Part shown: piece by piece, positions 21,663-33,830 of the stretch
Numbering within the stretch: position 1 is the first letter of the stretch
How the letters are laid out: each line of letters opens with the position of its first letter
Source of the DNA: Candidatus Symbiopectobacterium sp. 'North America'
Lineage (GTDB): Bacteria > Pseudomonadota > Gammaproteobacteria > Enterobacterales > Enterobacteriaceae
Assembly: GCF_015762685.1 (NCBI RefSeq)
Contig: NZ_PEHF01000017.1
Coordinates: 1-64,000, forward strand
Length of the DNA stretch: 64,000 nt
Direction of reading: 5' to 3'
The notes under the pieces: model-generated
What the model was told of the DNA's origin: nothing
Database searches by the model: none
What the model saw: only the letters and a program-made list of their open reading frames with translations
Made by a program: the position numbers and the translations under genes

Positions 21663-22322
21663 ATGGCTAAAGTACTTCCCCCTTTCCGCGCTAACGTGGT
21701 CGGCAGCCTGTTGCGTCCCGCAGCAATCAAAGAAGCACGCCTGCAATTCCAGTCCGGTGCCATTCATGCGGAGCAACTGCGCGCCGTGGAAGATGCAGAA
21801 ATTCTGCGTGCCGTTGAACTGCAACGCGAAGCCGGGCTTCAGGTTGTCACCGACGGTGAATTCCGTCGCGCTGAATAAAGCATTGGCGGGTAAACCTGCT
21901 GACCTGACGATCGGTTTGCACGTATGTCGCGGCAACTTCCTCTCTACCTGGATTTCTGAAGGCGGGTACGAGCCGGTGGCATCTATCCTGTTTGGCGAAG
22001 TCAATGTGGACGAGTTTTTCCTTGAGTACGATAGTACGATAACGATCGCTCAGGTGGGTTCGAGCCGCTGCGTTTCATCAAACCGGGACACCAACAAGTG
22101 GTGCTGGGTCTGGTGACTACCAAAAACGGCGAGTTGGAAGATCCGGCTTTGCTGAAAGCGCGCATCGCGGAAGCCGCGAAATATGTCGATATCAAACAAC
22201 TTTGCCTCAGCCCGCAGTGTGGTTTTGCTTCCACGGAAGAGGGTAATAGCCTGACGGAAGCACAGCAGTGGGCCAAGCTGCGTCTGGTTGTGGATACTGC
22301 TGCCGCCGTGTGGAGCAAGTAA
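21663..22322 (+). pseudogene. MetE-like (YxjG-type) methyltransferase, large deletion and 8-bp duplication
   Basis: Remnant of a cobalamin-independent methionine synthase C-terminal-type protein, normally about 370 residues. An AGGAGG site precedes ATG 21663. The N-terminal part (FRANVVGSLLRP, QVVTDGEFRRA) stops at TAA near 21878, where about 150 or more codons are missing. A second frame resumes with NKALAGKPADLTIGLHVCRGNF, carrying the zinc-ligand HVC. A perfect tandem duplication GTACGATA-GTACGATA at 22026-22041 then shifts the frame; the third frame runs LGLVTTKNGELED to a normal end. The third zinc ligand region (LSPQCGFAST) survives out of frame. Dead. Confidence 0.92.
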
Positions 22323-22778
22323 CACACCAGTGCATAACACCGGGGACGCACACTATCCCCGGTGTATCCGCGACGTTTCGCCATGGGGTGTCCCAATCTG
22401 CAAATCCGTTCACTCCGTTTACCGCGTAATCCCCTGCCACTTGTCCCCTTTTGCAGCAAAAATCGCTTCTTATGCTGAAGCACTGCCTCTTTTATGTCCA
22501 TTTTGCGCGTATTACGCGTTTTTATACTAGTTTTATTGCAAAGCAAAGACGGTAAATGCACATCATGTGCCGAAGTTTGTGTGAGTGGTGATATTATATG
22601 CTGTCTATTTTTGTTAGATTGGCGCAATGCTTCGCATTTTAGATCGCTACTTGTCTTTTATTGCTATAAACGTTTTACTTAGCGCCCTATAACGTCTGCG
22701 CGATAAGAATAATTTATAACACGCCGCAGTTCGTCTTCCCATTTTGTCGCATTTATATACAGGCAACACAACGTAACT
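22323..22778. other. Intergenic region before brnQ
   Basis: No gene recognised. A hairpin CACCGGGGA...TCCCCGGTG at 22338-22364 follows the MetE-like remnant but lacks a T-run. The last 250 bases are AT-rich, as expected of the brnQ promoter region. Short open frames on either strand have no family resemblance. Confidence 0.4.
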
Positions 22779-24098
22779 ATGAGTCATCGTTTAACATCCA
22801 AAGATATCGTGGCGCTGGGGTTTATGACCTTTGCGCTGTTTGTCGGGGCGGGGAACATCATTTTCCCGCCAATTGTGGGTTTACAGGCCGGTGAACACGT
22901 CTGGACCGCCGCGCTTGGCTTTTTGCTCACCGCGGTTGGCCTACCGGTGCTGACCGTGGTCGCGCTGGCGCGCGTGGGCGGTGGCGTCGATGCGCTGAGC
23001 TCCCCCATCGGCCAGAAGGCAGGCGTTTTGCTGGCGACCGTGTGTTATCTGGCTGTCGGACCGCTGTTCGCTACGCCGCGCACCGCTACGGTATCCTTCG
23101 AAGTGGGGTTGGCTCCGCTGTTTGGCGATGCAGCCACGCCGTTGTTGATCTATAGCCTGGTCTATTTCGCGTTGGTGATCGGCATTTCTCTCTATCCGGG
23201 TCGTCTGCTGGATACGGTTGGCCATGTGCTGGCACCGTTGAAAATTCTGGCGCTGGCCGTGCTGGGATTGGCGGCGGTGATGTGGCCTGCGGGGTCGCCG
23301 ATCCCGGCGACCGAAGCCTATCAAACCGTGCAATTTTCTAACGGTTTTGTGAACGGTTACCTGACCATGGATACCCTGGGTGCCATGGTATTCGGGATCG
23401 TTATCGTCAATGCGGCCCGTTCACGCGGCGTGACCGATGCTACGCTGCTGACCCGCTATACCATTTGGGCCGGTTTGATTGCTGGCGTCGGGTTGACGTT
23501 GGTTTATCTGAGCCTGTTTAAACTAGGCTCTGTGAGCGGTGAACTGATTCCTAACGCGCAAAACGGGGCTGAAATCCTGCATGCTTACGTGCAGCACACC
23601 TTTGGTAGCATGGGCAGCGGTTTCCTGGCGTTGTTGATTTTTATCGCCTGCATGGTGACGGCGGTTGGCCTGACCTGCGCCTGTGCCGAGTTTTTCTCCC
23701 AGTATTTGCCGTTTTCCTATCGCACGCTGGTGTTCGTGTTGGGTGGCTTCTCTGCGTTAGTTGCCAATCTGGGATTAAGTCATCTGATTCAGCTTTCCAT
23801 TCCGGTGCTGACAGCGATCTATCCGCCCTGTATCATTCTGGTTTTGCTGAGTTTTACTTTGCGCTGGTGGAATCAGGCTTCGCGTATTGTGGCCCCGGTC
23901 ATGTTAATCAGCCTGTTATTCGGTCTGATTGATGGGGTAAAATCATCGACCTTTGCGTCATTGCTGCCAGCCTGGAGCCTGAACTTGCCTTTGGGTGAAC
24001 AGGGATTGGCCTGGCTGCCGCCGTCGCTGGTGGTGCTGCTGGCTGCGGTTATTTATGACCGGCTGAGCGGGCGTCAGGAAGTGACTGCGCACCAATAA
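22779..24098 (+). CDS. brnQ: Branched-chain amino acid transporter BrnQ
   Basis: Inner-membrane cation-coupled importer of leucine, valine and isoleucine (LIV-II). 439 residues, exactly the E. coli length, with about 12 hydrophobic segments. Conserved stretches include [14 protein letters not shown] at residues 17-30, [32 protein letters not shown] and CACAEFF. No lesion. Followed at 73 bases by proY, as in E. coli, so the pair may form a single uptake locus for amino acids. Confidence 0.97.
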   Translation: MSHRLTSKDIVALGFMTFALFVGAGNIIFPPIVGLQAGEHVWTAALGFLLTAVGLPVLTVVALARVGGGVDALSSPIGQKAGVLLATVCYLAVGPLFATPRTATVSFEVGLAPLFGDAATPLLIYSLVYFALVIGISLYPGRLLDTVGHVLAPLKILALAVLGLAAVMWPAGSPIPATEAYQTVQFSNGFVNGYLTMDTLGAMVFGIVIVNAARSRGVTDATLLTRYTIWAGLIAGVGLTLVYLSLFKLGSVSGELIPNAQNGAEILHAYVQHTFGSMGSGFLALLIFIACMVTAVGLTCACAEFFSQYLPFSYRTLVFVLGGFSALVANLGLSHLIQLSIPVLTAIYPPCIILVLLSFTLRWWNQASRIVAPVMLISLLFGLIDGVKSSTFASLLPAWSLNLPLGEQGLAWLPPSLVVLLAAVIYDRLSGRQEVTAHQ

Positions 24099-24171
24099 CG
24101 CACTCATCTGCATTTTTCACCACAGGCTGTCGCCTGTGGTTTTTCTTTTGTAAGACAGAGCAGCTTAATTT

Positions 24172-25548
24172 ATGGAACAACAATCCGCTAAGCTAAAGCG
24201 TGGGTTAAGCACGCGGCATATCTGCTTTATTGCACTCGGATCGGCGATTGGTACCGGGCTGTTTTATGGCTCGGCCAGTGCCATTCAGATGGCAGGACCA
24301 AGCGTGCTGTTGGCTTATATCATCGGCGGCGTTATCGCCTATATCATTATGCGAGCGCTGGGAGAGATGTCGGTCAATAACCCGCAGGCCAGTTCCTTTT
24401 CCCGCTACGCGCAGGATTACCTGGGGCCGATGGCGGGCTACATTACCGGATGGACCTACTGCTTTGAGATCCTCATCGTCGCCATCACTGATGTGACCGC
24501 GTTTGGTATCTACATGAGCGTCTGGTTCCCTGATGTGCCGCACTGGATCTGGGTGTTGAGCGTGGTGCTGATCATTGGTGCCATCAACCTGATGAGCGTG
24601 AAGGTGTTCGGTGAGTTGGAGTTTTGGTTCTCGTTCTTCAAGGTCGCTACCATTATCATCATGATCGTGGCGGGCATCGGGATTATCGTGTGGGGTATCG
24701 GTAACGGCGGTCAGCCAACCGGAATCAGTAACCTGTGGAGCCACGGCGGTTTCTTCAGTAACGGTGTGATGGGCATGGTCCTGTCGTTGCAACTGGTGAT
24801 GTTTGCCTACGGCGGTATCGAAATCATTGGTATCACCGCCGGTGAAGCCAAAGATCCGCATAAATCCATTCCGCGCGCGATTAACTCGGTGCCGTGGCGC
24901 ATCCTGGTGTTCTACGTGGGTACGCTGTTTGTCATCATGTCGATTTATCCCTGGAATCAGGTGGGCACCAACGGCAGTCCGTTTGTGTTGACCTTCCAGC
25001 ATCTCGGTATTAAGGTAGCGGCGGGCATTCTGAATTTTGTGGTCATTACGGCGTCTCTGTCGGCGATTAACAGCGACGTTTTTGGCGTGGGCCGCATGAT
25101 GCTCGGCATGGCTGAGCAGGGCAACGCGCCCAAGGTCTTTGCCAAAGTGTCGCAGCGCGGTATTCCGTGGGTCACGGTCGTTGTAATGATGGCGGCGCTG
25201 CTGGTGGCGGTTTACCTTAACTACATTATGCCAGGCAAAGTGTTTTTGGTGATTGCATCGCTGGCAACCTTCGCCACCGTGTGGGTGTGGATCATGATCC
25301 TCTGTTCACAAATTGCGTTCCGCCGTCGTTTGAGTGAGAACGAGGTGAAAGCATTGGCGTTCCCGCTGCCGGGTGGGGTGGCGTCTTCGTTAGTCGGTAT
25401 CGTGTTCCTGGTGTTTATTATCGGACTGATTGGCTACTTAGAAGAAACGCGCGTTTCCCTCTACGTGGGCGTGCTGTGGATTGCGTTGCTGCTGTTGGGC
25501 TATGCCGTTAAACAGAAACGGCAGAAGCTGGCGAATGACAACGCGTAA
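24172..25548 (+). CDS. proY: Proline-specific permease ProY
   Basis: Amino-acid/polyamine/organocation family transporter assigned to proline. 458 residues, 12 membrane helices. The N-terminal motif [14 protein letters not shown], the helix-3 motif [15 protein letters not shown] and the [15 protein letters not shown] loop are typical of the ProY/GabP group. Intact, followed by a strong terminator. Substrate assignment rests on similarity and on the conserved brnQ-proY order. Confidence 0.95.
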   Translation: MEQQSAKLKRGLSTRHICFIALGSAIGTGLFYGSASAIQMAGPSVLLAYIIGGVIAYIIMRALGEMSVNNPQASSFSRYAQDYLGPMAGYITGWTYCFEILIVAITDVTAFGIYMSVWFPDVPHWIWVLSVVLIIGAINLMSVKVFGELEFWFSFFKVATIIIMIVAGIGIIVWGIGNGGQPTGISNLWSHGGFFSNGVMGMVLSLQLVMFAYGGIEIIGITAGEAKDPHKSIPRAINSVPWRILVFYVGTLFVIMSIYPWNQVGTNGSPFVLTFQHLGIKVAAGILNFVVITASLSAINSDVFGVGRMMLGMAEQGNAPKVFAKVSQRGIPWVTVVVMMAALLVAVYLNYIMPGKVFLVIASLATFATVWVWIMILCSQIAFRRRLSENEVKALAFPLPGGVASSLVGIVFLVFIIGLIGYLEETRVSLYVGVLWIALLLLGYAVKQKRQKLANDNA

Positions 25549-25573
25549 GCGTGGTTGAACGGCAATGAGAAAA

Positions 25574-25596
25574 CGGGGCGCAAAGCCCCGTTTTTT
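25574..25596 (+). terminator. proY terminator
   Basis: Stem CGGGGC/GCCCCG with a short GCAAA-type loop followed by TTTTTT. It ends the brnQ-proY unit. Confidence 0.88.
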
Positions 25597-25615
25597 ATTC
25601 TCTGAACATGGCTAA

Positions 25616-25643
25616 TAAAAAAGCCGACGGCATAGCGTCGGCT
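25616..25643 (-). terminator. Terminator of the peroxiredoxin gene
   Basis: On the minus strand the stem GCCGACG/CGTCGGC is followed by a run of six T (AAAAAA on the plus strand at 25617-25622). It faces the proY terminator between convergent genes. Confidence 0.85.
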
Positions 25644-25666
25644 TGTTGTCGCGCAAAAGGGCGAGA

Positions 25667-26269
25667 TTACAGCTTGTCGGCATTTTCCGTCAGGTATTTG
25701 GCAACGCCATCTGGCGATGCGCCCATACCGGATTTGCCTTTTTCCCACTGTGCCGGGCACACTTCGCCGTGCTCTTCGTGGAATTGCAGGGCATCAACCA
25801 TGCGTAGCATTTCATCAACGTTGCGACCCAGCGGCAGATCGTTGACAGCCTGATGGCGTACCACGCCTTCTTTGTCGACAAGGAAAGAACCGCGCAGTGC
25901 CACGCCCGCATCCGGGTGCTCAATGCCATAGGCTTTCTGGATTTCACGCTTCACGTCGGCGACCATGGCGTATTGCACCGGGCCGATACCGCCGCTTTTC
26001 ACCGGCGTGTTGCGCCAGGCGTTGTGAACGAATTCGGAGTCAAAAGAGACGCCAACCACTTCTACGCCGCGATCTTGAAACTCTTTGTAGCGGTGGTCAA
26101 AGGCGATCAGTTCTGACGGGCAGACGAAGGTAAAGTCCATCGGCCAGAAGAAAATCACTGCCGCTTTACCGCTGATGTGCTTTTTCAGATTGAAGTTTTC
26201 AACGATTTCGCCATTGCCTAATACGGCAGCAGCGTTGAAGTCAGGGGCTTGACGCGTTACCAGGACCAT
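25667..26269 (-). CDS. Typical 2-Cys peroxiredoxin (AhpC/Prx1 family)
   Basis: Thiol peroxidase that reduces hydrogen peroxide and organic hydroperoxides in the cytoplasm. 200 residues. Peroxidatic Cys50 lies in the motif DFTFVCPSE, with the supporting Arg in ALRGSFLVDKEG. Resolving Cys171 lies in HGEVCPAQW, followed by the YL-containing C-terminal helix (VAKYLTENADKL) that makes these enzymes sensitive to overoxidation. It belongs to the Prx1 group usually annotated YbbN-independent AhpC-like or tsaA in this genomic position, not the ahpCF operon enzyme. Its own terminator follows; the reductant is not evident from context. Intact. Confidence 0.93.
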   Translation of the reverse strand: MVLVTRQAPDFNAAAVLGNGEIVENFNLKKHISGKAAVIFFWPMDFTFVCPSELIAFDHRYKEFQDRGVEVVGVSFDSEFVHNAWRNTPVKSGGIGPVQYAMVADVKREIQKAYGIEHPDAGVALRGSFLVDKEGVVRHQAVNDLPLGRNVDEMLRMVDALQFHEEHGEVCPAQWEKGKSGMGASPDGVAKYLTENADKL

Positions 26270-26423
26270 AATAACTCCTGTAAAAGTGATTAAAAGGACA
26301 AGGATGAAAAAACAACAGGCAGTATAGGGTTTGTTTCCTCATGAATACAGGTTAACAGACTGATTGATGAGATAGGTTTTGTCTATTAAATTGATTGGTC
26401 ATACCCTGTATAAATCGACAGCG

Positions 26424-26985
26424 TTACAGTTGTTGCAAACGAGCCTGTTCCATCATACGTGGATAGAAACACCAAAAATAGTCTTCAAAGGCGGTGTAGT
26501 GGCGCTCGATATCGTCAAATGAGCCTGCTAATGCTGCCAACCGGGGGCGGCGTATCGCCATGCGTTGCAGCACATCGGCAATAAAGGGCAGCTCGGCGTA
26601 GCGCTCTAGCCAGCGTTCACGCCACAGATAGTGATTCAGGTTTTGAAAGCGTTCCGGCGTGTCTGCCAGATGCGGCTCTATCTGGGCGCGAGTGCTATCG
26701 ACAAACGCTTCCAGCGATTGCTGCGGACATACGCGCGTCCAGTGACGGGCAAGAAAATGGTCCCACAGCACGTCAAGCGTAATCGGCGCTGAAATGGGCG
26801 GCGGCGGCTTTTACTTCGGCCTGACTGTCCGTTAGCACATCAATGCGGCGGTGCAGGCGGATACCTGACACCACGTCATCGCTAAAGCCTTGTTGCGGGT
26901 TACCGCGCACAAAGTCTGCCATCAGGTTGCTGAGAAGCGAACTATCGGCTAGCGTGGCCAAGTGAAGATGAGCAAGAAAATTCAT
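26424..26985 (-). pseudogene. acpH: ACP phosphodiesterase AcpH, small deletion with frameshift
   Basis: AcpH removes the 4'-phosphopantetheine arm from acyl carrier protein. The first part ([38 protein letters not shown]) is normal. After AAAHFSAD the frame breaks at about 26785-26795. Bases encoding roughly RRVA are missing, and the continuing homology [17 protein letters not shown] lies in another frame that runs to the normal end [14 protein letters not shown] at 26424. The deletion separates the two halves of the catalytic alpha-helical fold, so function is unlikely. Confidence 0.9.
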
Positions 26986-27126
26986 TCTGCCTGTTTACAT
27001 CAATTTCGAGCACCGTTTGCTTATTTGTTGCAGCCGCGCGCTTACGGCTCTAAACTAGAACGCCGTTTTTTTACCTATTCCTGTCGAACACTCTTTTTTA
27101 TAAATAGCACAACCAAGTGAATAGCC

Positions 27127-28053
27127 ATGCGAGTCTCTGATTTTTCGTTTGAACTTCCCGAAGCGCTGATTGCGCACTATCCGCAGGCGCAGCGTAGCGG
27201 TTGCCGATTGCTGTCGCTGGACGGACCAACGGGAGCCCTGACCCATGGTGTTTTCACCGATCTGCTGGATAAGCTGGCACCGGGCGATCTGCTGGTGTTT
27301 AACAATACGCGCGTCATTCCTGCTCGTTTGTTTGGTCAAAAGGCCAGCGGTGGCAAGATTGAAGTGCTGGTCGAGCGCGTGCTGGACACCCGGCGTGTGC
27401 TGGCCGATGTCAAAGCGTCCAAGGCGCCCAAACCGGGAACGGAACTGTTGCTGGGAGAAGACGGCAGCGTCAAAGCGGTGATGGCCCAGCGCCACGATAC
27501 GCTGTTTGAGCTGCACTTTGATGAGCCGCTGTTGGCTGCATTGCGCGAGAAAGGGGTTGAAATGGCGTTTGTCACCCTGCACGCCGGCGCAGGCACTTTC
27601 CAGCCCGTGCGGGTTGATACCATCGAAGATCACATCATGCATGCGGAGTATGCTGAAGTGCCGCAGGAGGTGATCGATGCTGTGCTGGCGTGTAAAGCGC
27701 GCGGTAATCGCGTGATCGCCGTTGGCACTACCTCAGTGCGTTCATTGGAAAGTGCGGCGCAGGCAGCACAAGATGCGCTGATTGCCCCTTTCTTCGATGA
27801 TACCCGCATTTTTATCTATCCCGGCTATCATTATCGCGTGATCGACGCACTGGTGACCAACTTCCATCTGCCGGAATCAACGCTGATCATGCTGGTGTTT
27901 GCGTTTGCGGGCTATCAGCACACCATGGCGGCTTACCGTGCGGCAGTGAGCGAGCAGTATCGTTTTTTCAGCTACGGCGACGCCATGTTTATTACGCGCA
28001 ATCCCGCGGCTGAAGCGGAGCAGGTTGTCAGTGCGGCCGACAACGACGCTTAA
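27127..28053 (+). pseudogene. queA: QueA with an in-frame deletion of about 54 codons
   Basis: S-adenosylmethionine:tRNA ribosyltransferase-isomerase makes epoxyqueuosine in tRNA anticodons. The frame is open for 308 residues, but the family has about 356. Residues from LFEL jump directly to HFDEPLL at about 27510, so the region equivalent to E. coli residues with GHMPLPPYI, QTVY and GAVAAPTAGL is absent. That block contains highly conserved active-site loops. The N-terminal half ([24 protein letters not shown]) and the C-terminal half ([35 protein letters not shown]) are otherwise normal. The reading frame survives, so a protein could be made, but it is probably inactive. tgt downstream is also broken. 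Confidence 0.87.
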
Positions 28054-28160
28054 GTTTTTTGAAAACAAACGCATAATAGCGCCGCAGAGTGCAATCTGTT
28101 GGCGTGTTGACTGACTTACCAATAACAACATCGGACTGTTTTTCCGGTGCTGGAGGCAAA

Positions 28161-29279
<1,119 letters not shown>

Positions 29280-29393
29280 CGACGCAGTTTTCGTACCTGC
29301 TGCGCGTGATGTGTACGGTTGAAGCGTTTTAGGCACATTTGGATTTCATATACTTTTGCACACGTTTGGTTTGATAACAAAGAGGATAGTTAA

Positions 29394-29723
29394 ATGAGTT
29401 TTTTCATTTCTGATGCTGTAGCTGCAACTGACGCTCCGGCACAAAGTCCGTACTCTCTGGTGATTATGCTGGCTGTTTTTGGCCTGATTTTTTACTTCAT
29501 GATTCTGCGTCCTCAGCAAAAGCGCGCTAAAGATCACAAGAAACTGATGGATTCCATTTCCAAAGGGGATGAAGTGCTGACGACGGGCGGTTTGGTGGGT
29601 CGTGTGACGAAAGTCTCTGAGACCGGGTACATCGCTATCGCGCTGAACGACACCAATGAAGTGGTTATCAAACGTGATTTTGTTGCTGCCGTATTGCCAA
29701 AGGGCACCATCAAAGCCCTGTAA
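29394..29723 (+). CDS. yajC: Sec translocon accessory protein YajC
   Basis: Small inner-membrane protein of the SecDF-YajC complex that assists SecYEG protein export. 109 residues; one membrane helix at about residues 22-43 (LVIMLAVFGLIFYFMIL), followed by RPQQKRAKDHK and a cytoplasmic domain with GDEVLTTGGLVGRV. Intact. Directly upstream of secD and secF, as in all relatives, and downstream of the queA-tgt remnants. Confidence 0.97.
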   Translation: MSFFISDAVAATDAPAQSPYSLVIMLAVFGLIFYFMILRPQQKRAKDHKKLMDSISKGDEVLTTGGLVGRVTKVSETGYIAIALNDTNEVVIKRDFVAAVLPKGTIKAL

Positions 29724-29750
29724 TTTTTGATTTTCCCGAAGGGAACTGCC

Positions 29751-31601
29751 GTGTTAAACCGTTATCCTTTGTGGAAGTACCTGATGCTGGTCGTGGCATT
29801 AGTCATCGGCCTGCTTTATGCACTTCCTAACCTGTATGGTGAGGATCCGGCGGTACAAATCACTGGCGCGCGAGGTATCGCCGCCAGTGAGTTAACGCTG
29901 ATCCAAGTCCAGAATGTATTACAAGAACAGCAGCTCACCAGCAAATCGCTCGCGTTAGAAAGTGGTGCGATCCTTGCCCGTTTCTCCACCTCGGATATTC
30001 AACTGCGCGCTCGTGAAGCGCTGGTGAATGCATTGGGTGAGAAGTATGTCGTGGCCTTGAACCTGGCCCCCGCTACGCCAAATTGGCTGCGCATGCTGCG
30101 TGCGGAACCCATGAAACTGGGTCTCGACCTGCGCGGCGGCGTACACTTCCTGATGGAAGTGGATATGGAAACGGCGTTAGGTAAACTGCAAGAGCAGACC
30201 ATGGATTCCCTGCACAGCGATCTGCGTGAAAAGGGCATCCCTTATGCCACGGTGCGTAAAGCCGATGACAATACCGTAGAGATCCGTTTCCGCGATGCGG
30301 CAACGCGTAACGACGCGATTTCGTATCTCACCACCCGTCATCGCGATCTGGTGTTTAACGCCAGCGGCGATAACCTGATGCGTGCGATGATGAGCGCCGA
30401 GCGCATGCGTGAATCGCGCGAATACGCCGTCCAGCAAAACATCAATATCCTGCGTAACCGTGTTAACCAACTGGGCGTGGCCGAACCGCTGGTACAGCGT
30501 CAGGGTGCGGATCGCATTGTGGTTGAGCTGCCCGGTATTCAAGATACCGCGCGTGCCAAAGAAATTCTGGGTGCGACGGCAACGCTGGAATTCCGTCTGG
30601 TAAATAGTTCTGCGGACGTGACGGCAGCGGCCAATGGTCGTGTTCCGGTTGATTCCGAAGTGAAAAACATGCGTGATGGTACCCCGGTGGTGCTCTACAA
30701 GCGTGTGATCCTCACCGGTGATCACATTACCGATTCCACCTCGGGTGCCGACGAATACGGTCGTCCGCAGGTGAACATCTCGCTGGACAGCGCGGGCGGT
30801 AACGCCATGTCCAATTTCACCAAGGACAGCATCGGTAAACCGATGGCAACCTTGTTTGTGGAATACAAGGACAGCGGTAAGAAAGATGCCACCTCAGGTC
30901 GTTCCATTCTGGAAAAACACGAAGAAGTGATCAACGTTGCGACCATTCAGTCGCGTCTGGGTAACAGCTTCCGTATTACCGGTATCGACAACCCGAACGA
31001 AGCGCGTCAGCTCTCTCTGTTGCTGCGTGCCGGTGCGTTGATTGCCCCGATTCAGATTGTTGAAGAGCGCACCATCGGGCCAACGCTGGGGATGCAAAAC
31101 ATCACACAGGGGCTTGAAGCCTGCTTGTGGGGTCTGGTGGCATCCATCCTGTTTATGGTGGTGTTCTACAAAGGGTTTGGTGTCATTGCGACCACTGCGT
31201 TGGTGGCTAACCTGGTGCTGATCGTCGGGGTGATGTCACTGTTGCCGGGGGCGACGCTCACCATGCCGGGGATTGCCGGTATCGTGTTGACGCTGGCGGT
31301 GGCGGTAGATGCCAACGTACTGATTAACGAACGTATCAAAGAAGAATTCAGGAACGGGCGCACGGTTCAGCAAGCCATTCATGAAGGATACAAAGGTGCG
31401 TTCTCCAGTATCGTCGATGCCAACCTGACAACGATGATCACGGCAGTGATTCTGTACGCTGTGGGGACCGGTTCAATCAAAGGCTTTGCCATTACGACGG
31501 CGATTGGGGTTGCGACCTCAATGTTTACCGCTATTGTCGGCACCCGTGCGATTGTGAACCTGGTTTACGGCGGCAAACGCGTTAACAAGCTGTCTATTTG
31601 A
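29751..31601 (+). CDS. secD: Protein translocase subunit SecD
   Basis: RND-type membrane protein using proton-motive force to complete protein export. I take GTG 29751 (after GAAGGGAAC) because the product then starts [10 protein letters not shown] like E. coli; 616 residues. A first membrane helix ([16 protein letters not shown]) precedes a large periplasmic domain with [16 protein letters not shown], then five C-terminal helices including [26 protein letters not shown]. Intact, 27 bases after yajC and 10 before secF. Confidence 0.97.
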   Translation: MLNRYPLWKYLMLVVALVIGLLYALPNLYGEDPAVQITGARGIAASELTLIQVQNVLQEQQLTSKSLALESGAILARFSTSDIQLRAREALVNALGEKYVVALNLAPATPNWLRMLRAEPMKLGLDLRGGVHFLMEVDMETALGKLQEQTMDSLHSDLREKGIPYATVRKADDNTVEIRFRDAATRNDAISYLTTRHRDLVFNASGDNLMRAMMSAERMRESREYAVQQNINILRNRVNQLGVAEPLVQRQGADRIVVELPGIQDTARAKEILGATATLEFRLVNSSADVTAAANGRVPVDSEVKNMRDGTPVVLYKRVILTGDHITDSTSGADEYGRPQVNISLDSAGGNAMSNFTKDSIGKPMATLFVEYKDSGKKDATSGRSILEKHEEVINVATIQSRLGNSFRITGIDNPNEARQLSLLLRAGALIAPIQIVEERTIGPTLGMQNITQGLEACLWGLVASILFMVVFYKGFGVIATTALVANLVLIVGVMSLLPGATLTMPGIAGIVLTLAVAVDANVLINERIKEEFRNGRTVQQAIHEGYKGAFSSIVDANLTTMITAVILYAVGTGSIKGFAITTAIGVATSMFTAIVGTRAIVNLVYGGKRVNKLSI

Positions 31602-31611
31602 GGAGTGCGTC

Positions 31612-32580
31612 GTGGCACAGGAATATACTGTTGAACAGCTCAACTATGGTCGTAAAGTCTATAACTTTATGCGTTGGGATAACGTCGCGTTCGTCATTTC
31701 GGGCACTTTGTTAATCCTGTCACTGATTGTTATGGGTGTGCGCGGGTTTAACTGGGGATTGGATTTCACCGGTGGTACGGTGATTGAAATCAACCTGGAA
31801 AAACCGGCCGATCTGGACCTCATTCGTGACTCGCTGGAAAAAGCCGGTTTTGCCGATCCATTGATTCAGAACTTCGGTAGCAGCCGTGATGTGATGGTGC
31901 GCATGCCGCCAAGCGTGGGCACGTCAGTTCAGGAGCTGGGCAACAAAGTGGTTAGCGTGATTAACCAGGGCACGGAACAGAGTGCAACGGTGAAGCGCAT
32001 CGAGTTTGTTGGGCCGAGTGTGGGTAACGATTTGGCGCAAGACGGTGCTATGGCATTGTTGGCGGCGTTGATCTGCATCTTGATCTACGTAGGATTCCGT
32101 TTTGAATGGCGTCTGGCGTTGGGGGCGGTGCTGGCATTGGCGCACGACGTGATCATCACCATGGGGGTGTTCTCGCTGTTTCAAATCGAAATCAATTTGA
32201 CCATTGTGGCATCGCTGATGTCGGTTATCGGTTACTCGTTGAACGATAGCATCGTGGTATCTGACCGTATTCGTGAAAACTTCCGCAAGATTCGCCGCGG
32301 TACGCCTTACGAAATCATGAACGTGTCGCTGACACAGACATTGAGCCGTACTTTGATGACCTCCGGTACCACGCTGGGTGTGGTATTGATGCTCTACATT
32401 TTTGGCGGCGCGATGCTGGAAGGTTTCTCGCTGGTAATGCTGATCGGGGTGTCTATCGGTACTATCTCCTCCATCTACGTGGCCTCAGCGCTGGCGCTGA
32501 AGCTCGGGATGAAGCGCGAACACCTGCTGGTGCAGAAAGTCGAGAAGGAAGGGGCGGATCAACCCTCCATCTTGCCTTAA
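31612..32580 (+). CDS. secF: Protein translocase subunit SecF
   Basis: Partner of SecD. It starts at GTG 31612 preceded by GAGGAG; 322 residues. Six membrane helices; the conserved D-x-x-x-G region [12 protein letters not shown] and the helix-4/5 motif [18 protein letters not shown] are present. Last gene of yajC-secD-secF; a strong terminator follows. tsx, which follows secF in E. coli, is absent here. Confidence 0.97.
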   Translation: MAQEYTVEQLNYGRKVYNFMRWDNVAFVISGTLLILSLIVMGVRGFNWGLDFTGGTVIEINLEKPADLDLIRDSLEKAGFADPLIQNFGSSRDVMVRMPPSVGTSVQELGNKVVSVINQGTEQSATVKRIEFVGPSVGNDLAQDGAMALLAALICILIYVGFRFEWRLALGAVLALAHDVIITMGVFSLFQIEINLTIVASLMSVIGYSLNDSIVVSDRIRENFRKIRRGTPYEIMNVSLTQTLSRTLMTSGTTLGVVLMLYIFGGAMLEGFSLVMLIGVSIGTISSIYVASALALKLGMKREHLLVQKVEKEGADQPSILP

Positions 32581-32600
32581 GGCCGTTTGATAACGTTGAG

Positions 32601-32631
32601 AAAAATCCCTGCTGCGGCAGGGATTTTTTTT
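32601..32631 (+). terminator. secF terminator
   Basis: Stem ATCCCTGC/GCAGGGAT with TGCG loop, preceded by A-run and followed by eight T; works in both directions and also ends yajI on the minus strand. Confidence 0.9.
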
Positions 32632-32636
32632 ATGTA

Positions 32637-33170
32637 TCAGGGGCGGCTGGTTTCAACCTGATGCAGGCGTATAAACCCGAGCTGCTCCGGTGTGACACCG
32701 CTTAGCCGCAGGCCAAATATGGCTTCGGTTTTGGGCAAGAGGGGGGCGTCGAGCACCAGCGGCTGGGTGTGAGTTTCGCTTGGCAACGGCTTGCTGCTGA
32801 CCGGATCGAGCTGACCCCAGTCGAGTTGGGCGTGAAACGCAGGCAGTGCTGCACCTTCCAGTAGCCGAACGTGCAACAGCGCCTGGGTGCCATTCGCCTC
32901 GGGCTCAATATGGCTCAGGGAAATGCTCAGTTTGCCAATATTGCTTTCTAAAATTGCGCTATTTTTCGCGCTGGGTAGCAGGTACATACCGTGGGTAGAG
33001 TGACTGTTTAAGGTATTTTGCTGCTCCAGGGCTAACGCATGTGCCGTCAGTGTTTGTAATTGCCGGTTAAGCTGCCCCACTTCCCGTTGCAGCGTAGGCG
33101 TTTGTGGAGGCGCTGAACAGCCCGTCAGCACTAGCATCAAGAGGCCAGATGCACGATAATAGTTATTCAT
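32637..33170 (-). CDS. yajI: YajI-type lipoprotein (DUF3251)
   Basis: Probable outer- or inner-membrane lipoprotein of unknown function. 177 residues with a lipoprotein signal ending LVLTGC (Cys18). Then QREVGQLNRQLQTLTAHALALEQQN, a short coiled coil seen here in two parts, and a beta-rich domain with SKPLPSETHTQP and GVTPEQLGFIRLH, as in E. coli YajI. Same position relative to nrdR as in E. coli. Intact; role unknown. Confidence 0.88.
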   Translation of the reverse strand: MNNYYRASGLLMLVLTGCSAPPQTPTLQREVGQLNRQLQTLTAHALALEQQNTLNSHSTHGMYLLPSAKNSAILESNIGKLSISLSHIEPEANGTQALLHVRLLEGAALPAFHAQLDWGQLDPVSSKPLPSETHTQPLVLDAPLLPKTEAIFGLRLSGVTPEQLGFIRLHQVETSRP

Positions 33171-33376
33171 TCAGGTTTTTCCCTCATTGCATTATGCCCT
33201 TTCTCATGTCGTCTTTACGTGGCAAGTATATAAGCTTAGTGGCGAATGAGAGTTAAATCATGCTGCGTTTATGCTGGCACCTATGCAAATATTGGTCTGT
33301 AAGCGCTGGATATTTGGGTTAGTCAATCAAATCAGGGTAAACTAGGCGCAAGAGAAGCTAATCATCGGGATATGTT

Positions 33377-33826
33377 ATGCACTGCCCATTCTGCTCCGCT
33401 GTTGATACCAAAGTTATTGATTCTCGTCTGGTCGGCGAAGGCACGCAGGTGCGGCGTCGCCGTCAGTGTCTGGTGTGCAATGAGCGCTTTACCACCTTTG
33501 AAGTGGCGGAGCTAGTGATGCCCCGGGTGATCAAAAGCAATGACGTTCGAGAGCCCTTCAACGAAGAAAAATTGCGTAAAGGGATGCTGAAAGCACTGGA
33601 AAAACGGCCGGTCAGTGCAGACGACGTTGAAAACGCCCTCAATCATATCAAATCTCAACTGCGCGCCACGGGTGAGCGTGAAGTCACCACAAAGATGATC
33701 GGCAATCTGGTGATGGATGCCCTGAAGCGCCTGGATAAAGTCGCTTATATTCGTTTTGCCTCCGTATACCGTAGCTTCGAGGATATCCGGGAGTTTGGCG
33801 AAGAGATTGCTCGGTTACATGATTAG
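33377..33826 (+). CDS. nrdR: Ribonucleotide reductase repressor NrdR
   Basis: Zinc-ribbon/ATP-cone repressor that senses ATP/dATP and shuts down nrd operons. 149 residues. Zinc ligands Cys3, Cys6, Cys31, Cys34 (MHCPFC and QCLVCNERF). ATP cone from about residue 49 ([16 protein letters not shown]). First gene of nrdR-ribD-ribH-nusB-thiL-pgpA. Intact. Confidence 0.97.
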   Translation: MHCPFCSAVDTKVIDSRLVGEGTQVRRRRQCLVCNERFTTFEVAELVMPRVIKSNDVREPFNEEKLRKGMLKALEKRPVSADDVENALNHIKSQLRATGEREVTTKMIGNLVMDALKRLDKVAYIRFASVYRSFEDIREFGEEIARLHD

Positions 33827-33830
33827 TCAT

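Noticed and set aside
22001..22627. Minus-strand frame of about 208 codons over the MetE-like remnant and the following gap
   Set aside because: Runs antisense to clear methyltransferase homology, and the part over the gap has no family resemblance.
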